Assembly: GCA_002221725.1 (NCBI GenBank)
Contig: NJFT01000303.1
Span: 1-40,040, forward strand
DNA length: 40,040 nucleotides
Source of the DNA: Scedosporium boydii
Lineage: Eukaryota > Ascomycota > Sordariomycetes > Microascales > Microascaceae
Direction: 5' to 3'
Both the position numbers and the translations under genes were made by a program. Each line of letters begins with the position of its first letter. The first letter of the stretch is position 1. The notes below the pieces were generated by a model. It saw only the letters and a program-made list of their open reading frames with translations, had not been told where the DNA came from and made no database searches. Shown here piece by piece: positions 31,164 through 40,040 of this stretch.

Positions 31164-31963
31164 ATGTCTAACAAACGAACCAACAACGCGACACGGGCAC
31201 TCATCGACAAAAGCGAGATCTTTGCGGAAGGGACATTCAAGAATGTCTGGCGAGGCGAGTATACCGAAGGCGCTCGAGCTGGCCAAGAATGCGTGTCGAA
31301 GGAGTTCAAGACAGGTTCTGTCTACGAGGACCATTATTTCAACGAGGAGCTTGCCATAATCAGCCGTGCTCAAAGAGTCATCGACGCCTGGCACATCGCC
31401 AACATTATCAACCGTCGTATCATTCTGAACACGCCCCAGATATGGGTGTACACCGAGTCTGGACACAGAACCTCGTAGAACCTATGATCGACAATTATGA
31501 AAAATCCAACAGCAACACGGGCTGGGCCGACATCTCGGGCGGGGCGTGGAGCGACGCGATGCAGGCACTAAGGCATTTTTCATACCACAATTCTGGCGGC
31601 CAGTTCCTTTTATGCGATCTTCAGGGAGGGGTCTATCGCGACGGGTAGTAAATTGGACCCATTCTAGCCCATCCAAGCTCTCCCATATCATTCTCTCTAT
31701 TAACCTGTTTTCTTTATAGCATCCTCTCAGATCCGGTCACCTTGTCGCAACGCCAGGACTGTGGCCCGGCAGACCTGGGTCCCGATGGAATCCGTTCATT
31801 CTTTTCTCGCCACCGGTGCAACAGATTTTGCAACTCGGCATGGAGCCGACCTCGAATCACTGGCCGCGCAGTATATCCCATGAGACAAGGAACGAGCGTG
31901 GCAGCACGATTGCCAACGCGGCAGAGTCGCAATCCCCTGACTCGGCTCGAGGAAAAGTGGTAA
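31164..31963 (+). pseudogene. Alpha-type (MHCK/EF2K-like) protein kinase, frameshifted
   Basis: The gene encodes an atypical alpha-kinase of the small fungal type. The first part runs from ATG 31164 with the nucleotide-binding start EIFAEGTFKNVWRGEY and ECVSKEF (the candidate ATP-binding Lys). At about 31464 the frame is lost: the first frame stops at TAG 31476-31478, while the family sequence continues in the next frame as NLVEPMIDNYEKSNSNTG, WSDAMQALRHFSYHNSGGQF and LLCDLQGGVY. A normal intron, 31645-31719 (GTAGTA...CTATTAAC...TTATAG), then joins to exon 31720-31963 with ILSDPVTLS, ADLGPDGIRSFFSRH and the zinc module HRCNRFCNSAW, ending at TAA 31961-31963. A one-base deletion best explains the break; the only intron that would restore frame is 23 nt, too short. 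Everything else is intact, so the lesion is recent or a sequence error. Confidence 0.8.
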
Positions 31964-32524
31964 AACATATTGCGAGTATCCCAGTACTTAACCACTCCCG
32001 ATCGATTACGATTACTAGGCACCACGTCTCGCCCCTTCCTAGTGATCAGGATAAGCGTGCGATCGGTGTATTCGTTGCCGATTTAATGGTTGAAGGGCGG
32101 ATTGATTTGTGCGGTTTTGATGGATTCGGCGTTCGGCTCCCACCATCTTCACTCCATCGCCCTGCAGGGCGAGTTACAATATAGAGTATTGCCTTGAGAC
32201 GGCGAAATTTCACATACCCAGGGAACCCACGGTCCACGATAATAAGTGACGGAGTTGATTGATCTCATTGCCTCCAACTTATTGGTTACCTTGTTTATTC
32301 AAATGAGCTTCTTTGTGATAGGAGGTCTCAAGTTGGTCTCAGTTCTTGGTTGATGGATACTGGTTGGTAAGGTCACTTACATTAGGATCATAGACGGCCG
32401 GCTTTGCATGAAGACCCCCATATTTTCTCCAAGTCTATCTCCCGTTGCCGTCTCTCTGGCGAAGATGCTCTGACCTGTCTCCTCGACTGGGAAATATCCC
32501 AGTTCATTCTGATAATACCTTACT
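31964..32524. other. Intergenic region, convergent 3' ends
   Basis: The 561 bp between the alpha-kinase (+) and the P-loop protein (-) hold no recognised gene. The end of a short frame at 31816-32184 is not supported. Confidence 0.55.
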
Positions 32525-33583
32525 CTAGCGACGCTGCCCTCGTGATGTTTCCACGCCTATCACGTTCTTAACACCCTCGATGATCTGAGCTGTCTTACCC
32601 TCAACATCAGAATTGACATCAACACGAAGCTTTATTTCCTGATCCAACGTTTGATTTTTGCCGCCGGCGTCGAAAGGCCGCGGGAGGCTTGTGATCGCCG
32701 TGGGATCCCACGGCCGAAGAACCGGTAAATTTGTCCCAACCCTCTCCCCTCCTCCTTCTCCCCCATCTTCCTCGTCGCTATATAGGGGAACAAATATAAC
32801 GCCAATGCCGTAGTCCCTCACAACCGTTCGGATGGAGAGTTTATGCCACGACTCCAGGTCAGGATGCGTCAGCACCATTAATGCTGAGTTGTCGCGCTGG
32901 AGTTTTTTCTCTTCTGACAGAGTAGGGCCTATATTATGATCCACAAGGGGCGCATGGGACGTGAGGCTCGCAGCCATCGGCAGTGGGGAATATGCAGTGC
33001 TTGCAGACTCGCCGCTGCTACTCGAGACACTAGATGACGGCCCCAAACTTGAAGACAGCGACGCGACCGAGCTTGCGGATCCCCTGCGGCTAGTCGAGGT
33101 AGACAATCTACCCCCAAAGCCAGAGAACCCTTGGGTGGCAGGCCTGGATTCTTCAGGAAATAGAAGTCCCGTTCGCATCAACTTCGACAGCCACATGCGC
33201 TGATAACGGGCCTCGTTTGGTCCAGATACAGGATCCCCGATTTGCATACTTAGCGCTTCTCCACTCCCATCCGTTTCCGAAGCCGTAACTTCATTGGTCG
33301 CGATGGCGGGGATTGGGGCTACGAGAGCCACTCTCGAACTGCCCACACTAGCGGCTTTGGCCGAGGAATCATGTAGGCTGTCGCCTTGGTAAAGGGGGCA
33401 GCACAGGGCACTGGCTACAGACCGAGCAATTTGGACTTTTCCGGCTACCGTGGTAGGGCCCATGATAAGGATAATGTAACTGGATGGCTCCCGCGTGAGG
33501 TCCGGCGACTCAGGCTTATCGGGGAGACAATGAAGTAGAACCTGAGGTGTCGGCGGCCGTGGTGGGATTGGAAAGCCTGACAT
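32525..33583 (-). CDS. Gluconokinase-like P-loop fungal protein with divergent Walker A
   Basis: This is a single-exon 352-aa protein. The N-terminal region resembles the nucleotide-binding start of thermoresistant gluconokinases: IILIMGPTTVAGKVQIARSV at about 37-56 followed by PLYQGDSLHDSSAKA, where the GD-x-LH motif marks the substrate-binding position of that family. The P-loop reads GPTTVAGKV, one residue longer than GxxxxGK[ST] and without the final Ser/Thr, so ATP binding is doubtful. The middle (about 135-215) is very Ser-rich and low in complexity (STSTSRRGSASSVASLSSS). The C-terminal third contains LMVLTHPDLESWHKLSIRTV and GIGVIFVPLYSDEEDGGEGG. No signal or membrane segment. It may be a regulatory or non-catalytic relative. 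The ATG at 33583 gives the Pro-rich start MSGFPIPPRPPTPQ; an upstream minus-strand frame to 33788 overlaps it but is not convincing. Confidence 0.65.
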   Translation of the reverse strand: MSGFPIPPRPPTPQVLLHCLPDKPESPDLTREPSSYIILIMGPTTVAGKVQIARSVASALCCPLYQGDSLHDSSAKAASVGSSRVALVAPIPAIATNEVTASETDGSGEALSMQIGDPVSGPNEARYQRMWLSKLMRTGLLFPEESRPATQGFSGFGGRLSTSTSRRGSASSVASLSSSLGPSSSVSSSSGESASTAYSPLPMAASLTSHAPLVDHNIGPTLSEEKKLQRDNSALMVLTHPDLESWHKLSIRTVVRDYGIGVIFVPLYSDEEDGGEGGGERVGTNLPVLRPWDPTAITSLPRPFDAGGKNQTLDQEIKLRVDVNSDVEGKTAQIIEGVKNVIGVETSRGQRR

Positions 33584-34051
33584 CGCACTCGAGTTCTGAA
33601 TGGGGAATGAGACGGAGGGCGCTAGTTGCTATTGAGGACTTTGTCGTCAATGCCCTAGCGCGTGATAGATGAAAAGGTTCTCTTCTCAGTGGCATATTAG
33701 CTGCCAGCCACTCCTCCATGCCCGACTCATCATGTATGTCAGATGCGGGGGTGGCTTCCAAATTACCCATCCAATATTGTACCAACATGAAGAGCCAATC
33801 AATGACGGACGCCCTCGCCGTGAATCCGTGATCCTAGCTTCTGTTTCCTGTTGTCCTTCATTTTGACCCCGCCGTCATTTGACGTCTCCCACCGTCAACA
33901 CTAAGGAACTAAGAGCCATCTAACATGTAATAGTATTTACCCCGAAGATGAATTGGAGAACACGTATGACCGCGACATCAAGGAACTTCAGAATACCGAG
34001 GATCCTCGCCCTGACGACCGTCGAAGCCCGGCATTGTGTTCTTCCAGCCCC
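33584..34051. other. Divergent intergenic region
   Basis: Promoter region for the P-loop gene (-) and possibly for the DUF6590-like frame (+). That frame is open without an ATG back to a TAA near 33906, so an undetected upstream exon of the DUF6590-like gene may lie here. Confidence 0.4.
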
Positions 34052-34399
34052 ATGGCTTTTGACCGGCAAGACACGTTCTTTTTCAAGGCTGGTGGCATTT
34101 TCGCTGTCCCCGTGGAAACCCGCCAATGGGGCAGTGACTGGGCCTCTGCCCCGGGTTCAATCGTGGTCCACCTCTTTGTGGTATGTTCTGATGAAGAGAG
34201 CGGCCATGTGGCAAGTCTGCACGTTACCACCTACAGTGGGAAAGGGTGGAAAGCTCCAGGAATCAGGGAGAAATATCGTATTGGTTTGGTAGAGAGGAGG
34301 TTGTCCAAGGAAAACGAAGAAGTGCTCTCTTCGGGCGGCCGCCCACAACGGATCGGAGTTCAGGAAGAATACTTTGATTATACTCTCGTATCTTTCTAA
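34052..34399 (+). CDS. DUF6590-like fungal protein, possibly 5'-truncated
   Basis: The first in-frame ATG (MAFDRQDTFFFKAGGIFAVP) gives 115 aa; the frame stays open upstream to about 33909, encoding the hydrophilic sequence ELENTYDRDIKELQNTEDPR, which could be coding if an upstream exon exists. The pattern F-F-x-A-G-x-I-F-A-V, then IVVHLFVVCSD, then LHVTTYSGKGWKAPGI and EKYRIGLVERR resembles the fungal DUF6590 domain (a short beta-rich domain with a TYGGxG-type motif, here TYSGKG). The function of that domain is unknown. The assignment rests on motif order from memory, so confidence is moderate. Confidence 0.5.
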   Translation: MAFDRQDTFFFKAGGIFAVPVETRQWGSDWASAPGSIVVHLFVVCSDEESGHVASLHVTTYSGKGWKAPGIREKYRIGLVERRLSKENEEVLSSGGRPQRIGVQEEYFDYTLVSF

Positions 34400-34559
34400 C
34401 AGCGACGTCCAGTGACAACTTTCCCTGCCTCAAGTCAACTGGCATAAAAGGGGAGCCCTGACCCTTCAATGCTGCATCGAGGTCGAGCACTAAACGCAGC
34501 CCGAAATGGACCCTCGGCAGCCCGATGTCCACAAAATCAACGACTACCTTGAGTATTTA

Positions 34560-34565
34560 GGCTAG
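34560..34565 (+). promoter_or_regulatory. Candidate XlnR site GGCTAG
   Basis: It matches the xylanolytic activator consensus GGCTAR about 350 bp upstream of the GH30 start. A 6-bp motif is common by chance; the context is the only support. Confidence 0.3.
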
Positions 34566-34644
34566 ATGATATCCAACAATAGGTTGCTTATTTAGGCACG
34601 CGAATAGCCGTTAAGGTCAAGTCCCGACACCTAATATCGTGAGT

Positions 34645-34757
34645 GTGGGGAACCCAAATTGCCAAGATGGAAAAGTCCCGACGGAAATATGGAAACATTC
34701 TAATGGGTCTTGGTGGTAATTTCCGGTTCCGTTGAAAGGACAAGGCACGATGTGGGG
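34645..34757 (+). promoter_or_regulatory. Two candidate CreA sites (GTGGGG)
   Basis: GTGGGG occurs at 34645-34650 and again at 34752-34757, both within 270 bp of the GH30 ATG. Paired sites are typical of functional carbon-catabolite repression in Aspergilli, but binding is inferred. Confidence 0.3.
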
Positions 34758-34908
34758 GGGACGGGAGAAAGGGGTTAATCAACATCTGGTCGATTCTACT
34801 TTACGAGGGGAATGTCCGCTACCTTGGATAAGTAGAACCTCTCCATATCATCTCGTGAAAATAGGTCCAGTAATGCTTCATCAATACACTGGTAATTTTC
34901 TTGAGTAA

Positions 34909-36434
<1,526 letters not shown>

Positions 36435-37805
36435 TCGGATAGGAGAGAAACAAAATCTCCCCCGTGGGCTGGTATCGAGATGAATCCTCTGAGATTGAGA
36501 CATAGTTTTGGCCCAATGCTACTTTACAAGTACTTCAAGTTTCAATCCTGTCTCTAATCTAACGCGGCGATGAGACATTTGCTGGAGAGCCTCCCCGCTA
36601 AACAATGATGGACAGGGGTTAGATTAAACCCTGAGAATCTCGGCAAGACTTGCTGTCAGTCCCTGATATTGGGATTCTATTCAAAGTGGCCAATGAATTT
36701 CCATAGATTACGATACTTAGAAATAGGGACCGTGTCGTATGATGTATCGCCCTAAACTACGGCGTTCTCAATCTCTGGTTTTGATGTTTAGCCCCACGCT
36801 CTTCTTGGCCCTCAACGAAGAAGTCTGACTCTTGTTGAAATAGGAAAGACTATCGAAGAGTTTCAGACTCGACTGTTAGTCAGGTTGAAACCATTCGAAT
36901 GTCCATCGGCGCAATCAAATCCTTGATACCACCAAGAGACCGTTTCCCCGCCAGTGAGATCACAGCGATATTGGGTGCATGAGCCTCTAATTGGCTCGCT
37001 GTCACCCACAATCGCACCATGAGTTACGACTCACTCAACATTAGTAGCACCAGGGTGAGTGAGACTGGCACATGTCCTCATAAGCGTGTCTTGGTCGGGT
37101 TTTGAAAGTCATAGGCCTTTAAGTGAGCTTCTGATGTTTTGCTGGGATGTTTTCTATTGCGTCCCGGGCGTTTCGGCCGTGACAGCCGATGTCCTCGTTA
37201 CGTCCTAGCCATCTACGGCGGAATCGTCATCATCAGAGTTCTAACTATGCCAATCTTGAGCCACTCTTGTCAATGCCGCCGAAAAGAATGCTGTCATTGA
37301 CGTGTCGTATGCATGTAGCGCTTCCACCTAGATTGAATCTGTTTCTTCCCGAGTATGATACCCGTCCATTCTATCCCGCAGCTGAGATTCTCTACATCCA
37401 GAAACTACTACCTCACTGGTATATTCTCTGCTTCCCTGGATACGTGTCTACTCGGGTAAATGGAAGAGGTGAGCGGTAACAGAGCCCGTTCTTCGGACAT
37501 CAAGATTACAATTATAAGTATATTTTGCCCAAGAGAGATCATTTTTTATAATTCCCTTCCTCTAAGAATGAAAAGACGATTCGTTATTCAGTGGATATAG
37601 CTCTTGTATAGCTAGCCTAGAGAAGAACCCTCCAGAAATACAAATCTGTTGGGATGAGAGCTAACCAAAGAGCCCCGCATCCCCGAAACGACCGGAAACG
37701 AGAAGAAAACACCGAGGATCAATCCATATAACATAAAACCAAGAAGAGGACTTTAGTCTAGCTACTTCTTCCCTGACTCGCTCCGCGTCGGATAGATTTC
37801 CATTT
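36435..37805. other. 1.4-kb gene-poor interval with convergent 3' ends
   Basis: No supported gene between the GH30 gene (+) and the FAD monooxygenase (-). A 46-residue minus-strand frame at 37020-36880 reads protein-like (NIAVISLAGKRSLGGIKDLI) but has no recognised family or clear upstream exons. The frame 37189-37479 (+) is unsupported. Confidence 0.45.
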
Positions 37806-38948
37806 TTAAGCGTGCCTATGCCAATAGACAATCCATGAGTAGGGCGTGATTTTAAACATCAAATTCCGCAAGTAATACAAGAGCCAGTTCTTGGGAATAT
37901 ACAAAACAGCTATGTTCCGAGTTCGTTGTTGAAGTCTCTCAATAATCGGACGGAGTTTCTTCTCATGGTTAGCAAGGGCTTGGAAGAGATCTTTGGAAGA
38001 CATGAGCTCCTTGCCCAAAATCTCAGCAGATGTGAGGGCCATCGCGGCTCCTTGGGCTGACATGAGTGTCAGGCAGTGAGCTGCGTCGCCAAGCAGAAGA
38101 ACTCGTCCTTTGGACCATTGACTCAAACTGACCATGGTGAGGCTGTCGATTATTATCGAGGTGTCAGTTTCTTCCGCAAAGTCAACAACATCGGTGACTT
38201 GTTTCGCGGCTCCGGCAGTGGTTGTTCGGAGAGTTTCGAATCTTCGCTGCCGGTTTTGGAAGGTTACGTCGCCGTCCTCGTCCCGCCATATATGGAGAGC
38301 TGAAAGACGATTGTCTCGTAAGGAGTAGAAAATATCAAAATGACCCGGGCTGTTGAAGGAAACGCAATCATCTTCAAGCTTTTCTTTCTGTTCGACGTCG
38401 TACACAGCGTAAAAGTAGCCTGTATTTTCCATGCAATCTTCGTCTTTCCAGAACTGACTGCGAACTGAGGATCGGATTCCATCGGCACCAATCAAGAGAT
38501 CCACCTCAATCGTTTGGCCGCTTTTGAGCGTTGCTCGAATTTTATCGCCAGCTTCGACGGCATGCTCCAACGTCTCATCATATCGGACAGTGGCGGTCTC
38601 GGGCAATGCGTCGTACAGTGCCCGAGCGAGATCGCCGCGACACAATGCGTAGTTGCCCAATCCTCTATTCAGATCGTCGTAAGCGACACGCAGTAATTTT
38701 CGTCCTTGGTTATCCAGTATAATGTTGTGGCCGAGCTTGTAAGATATTTCATCGACTTGGGTTTCAAGATTCATATCCTTAATAGTCCTGATGCAAGGAC
38801 CGCTAAGGCCGATCAGGTAGCCGCCATCTCGAATATCCGGAGCTTTTTCAATGAGAATCGAGTTCCATCCGGCCTTGTCTAGCCACCAGGCTGCAGAGAG
38901 ACCCGCAATTCCAGCGCCGACAATCAGGGCGGTAGGCTTCAATGCCAT
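37806..38948 (-). CDS. FAD-dependent monooxygenase (PHBH fold, salicylate hydroxylase/TetX-like)
   Basis: This is an intact single-exon 380-aa group A flavin monooxygenase, expected to hydroxylate an aromatic or polyketide substrate with NAD(P)H and O2. Motifs in order: the FAD Rossmann GAGIAG at 11-16 with Glu34 ending beta-2 (ILIEKA); the DG motif LLIGADGIRSSVR at 151-163; and the second FAD motif GRVLLLGDAAHCLTLMSAQG at 281-300, with Asp288 contacting ribityl. A hydrophobic C-terminal segment, IPKNWLLYYLRNLMFK, may associate with membranes. There is no signal peptide. Enzymes of this type are frequent tailoring enzymes in fungal metabolite clusters, but its direct neighbours give no pathway. 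The ATG fits the family start (MALKPTALIVGAG). Confidence 0.93.
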   Translation of the reverse strand: MALKPTALIVGAGIAGLSAAWWLDKAGWNSILIEKAPDIRDGGYLIGLSGPCIRTIKDMNLETQVDEISYKLGHNIILDNQGRKLLRVAYDDLNRGLGNYALCRGDLARALYDALPETATVRYDETLEHAVEAGDKIRATLKSGQTIEVDLLIGADGIRSSVRSQFWKDEDCMENTGYFYAVYDVEQKEKLEDDCVSFNSPGHFDIFYSLRDNRLSALHIWRDEDGDVTFQNRQRRFETLRTTTAGAAKQVTDVVDFAEETDTSIIIDSLTMVSLSQWSKGRVLLLGDAAHCLTLMSAQGAAMALTSAEILGKELMSSKDLFQALANHEKKLRPIIERLQQRTRNIAVLYIPKNWLLYYLRNLMFKITPYSWIVYWHRHA

Positions 38949-40040
38949 GGGAGGTTTTGGGTTAAAAACGGGGATAAATGCCTCGAAGTCTGGAGTGAGG
39001 GTTCTTCCTAGATGAAAAGGATAGAAACAAAAATTGAAAGACGGTAAGAACGTAGAGAGTCAGGATGAAGGGATAAACCTATCTTCTTATACATGCTCGA
39101 GAATGTTTCTGCAAGGGATTTTGAACTCCCCTTGCATTGGAAGCTGAGGTGACTCTTTTGGGCGACTGGGTAGGTCTATGCTTCTGTTCGCTTCTGTCAT
39201 TGGTTCCTGTGAAAGGAAGATGGAATGCGAACTGGAATGTGAACCGGAACGGGAATGGAAATCCTGGGAGCACTGGGAAAGAGCGGTGCCTGGCAGAGCC
39301 CCGGGCAGCAGCATCTCGACATACTAATTCTGACGCTTGCCGCTAGAGGTGGGCCGCTCCCATCCGGGTCAGGGTCCTATGTAGCATGATGAACAAAGAG
39401 CCCTGCAATGGCCTAATTTGGACGTCAGAGAACCGAAGTTTATTTTTCAGGAAGTTTCCTCGTCGCCGACTGTGAGAGAGAGGGAGCGACATAAAACCCT
39501 CGGGTGTGTGGAATATTATATCATGCTCGGCCCCGACACCAATCAGCGCCTTCGCAAGGAGCGTGAATACTTCATTGACGGGGTCGACGAGCAGGTCATT
39601 CGCTGACTGGCCTCTCTATGCACCATGGCGGAGACGATTATGTCTCCTGCAAGGAGCAAACATATGGTGCCTCAAACAAATACTACCCTATCCGCCTCCC
39701 CATCACGCATCCCCGGTGACCCATGTTCCTCTCTCCAGTCTCTGCAGCCATATCTTGCTTCAGATGCCTGGAGTAAGTTACAGACGGAAGTGCGAACTAT
39801 GCGGCCAAGTTCAGCTCCTTAGTCCGCCATCCCTTTCTAAACCCTCATAAACCAGGTTGGCCCCTGAATGAATCACAGTGGCGCAACGCTGGAACCTGGT
39901 ATGGATCGAAGCGATCATAGTGTCAATTCGCACCGTTTATACGTCGATAGATTCGTAGGGCGCGGTAATTCCCATCGCCTGATATCCATCAGGAATCAGG
40001 GGCGACGATCTGCGCTGGTTTCCTTTCGATGGCGCTATAT
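38949..40040. other. 1.1-kb terminal interval
   Basis: It contains the promoter of the FAD monooxygenase. A degenerate hexanucleotide stretch lies at about 39225-39262 (GAACYGGAA-type units). Open frames exist on both strands at 39346-39618: a plus frame at 39418-39606 (ending REYFIDGVDEQVIR) and a minus frame without ATG (DLLVDPVNEVFTLLAKALIG). Neither is recognised, and I cannot choose between them. Confidence 0.4.

Noticed and set aside
31448..31470. A 23-nt intron (GTGTAC...ACACAG) that would restore the alpha-kinase frame
   Set aside because: It is far below the minimal fungal intron length and would remove conserved kinase residues.
33516..33788. Minus-strand frame MLVQYWMGNLEATPAS overlapping the P-loop gene start
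   Set aside because: It is in a different frame, overlaps the better-supported ORF, and shows no motif or clean splice into it.

Overview
The window looks like an accessory stretch of a filamentous ascomycete genome, most likely Aspergillus/Penicillium-like (Eurotiomycetes). The evidence is the short (about 50-100 nt) GT-AG introns with CTAAC/CTAAT branch sites, a Zn2Cys6 regulator, DUF7703, DUF3632 and DUF6590-like fungal proteins, a fungal GH30 glycosidase, and a tRNA-Phe with a short intron next to the anticodon. No chromosomal core block, transposon, CRISPR array, PKS or NRPS was seen. Many genes are single accessory functions separated by 0.5-2.7 kb of apparently gene-free DNA, and at least three genes are broken.

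Layout: 1-1936 (+) is the 3' part of an acetoacetyl-CoA synthetase-like gene with an in-frame TGA; 2954-5405 (-) a Zn2Cys6 transcription factor; 5913-7547 (-) an LRR-like protein of unknown function; 8220-9861 (+) an MFS transporter; 12550-13698 (+) a seven-TM DUF7703 protein; 14567-15775 (+) a zinc-type MDR oxidoreductase; 17365-18607 (+) a heavily decayed gene of unknown family with a 36-bp internal repeat; 19494-19586 (+) tRNA-Phe(GAA); 20790-21071 (+) a doubtful decayed small gene; 21164-23055 (-) a secreted FAD oxidoreductase resembling beta-cyclopiazonate dehydrogenase; 24782-26448 (-) an FMO-type flavin monooxygenase; 27923-28561 (-) a secreted RNase T1-fold protein with altered catalytic positions and a poly-proline tail; 29604-30605 (+) a DUF3632 protein; 31164-31963 (+) a frameshifted alpha-kinase; 32525-33583 (-) a gluconokinase-like P-loop protein; 34052-34399 (+) a DUF6590-like protein or fragment; 34912-36434 (+) a GH30 xylanase-like enzyme; 37806-38948 (-) a PHBH-type FAD monooxygenase.

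Functionally, three flavoenzymes, an MDR reductase, an MFS transporter and a Zn2Cys6 regulator are the kind of tailoring, export and control genes found around fungal secondary-metabolite clusters. No backbone synthase is present here, so a joint pathway is only an inference. The secreted GH30 and the secreted RNase-like protein point to an outward-facing lifestyle (plant biomass or interaction with other organisms). A recurring theme is decay: the stop codons that interrupt otherwise good frames sit where CGA or CAG codons are expected, consistent with C-to-T mutation. Gene models are manual splice predictions and have not been tested against transcripts or homologues.
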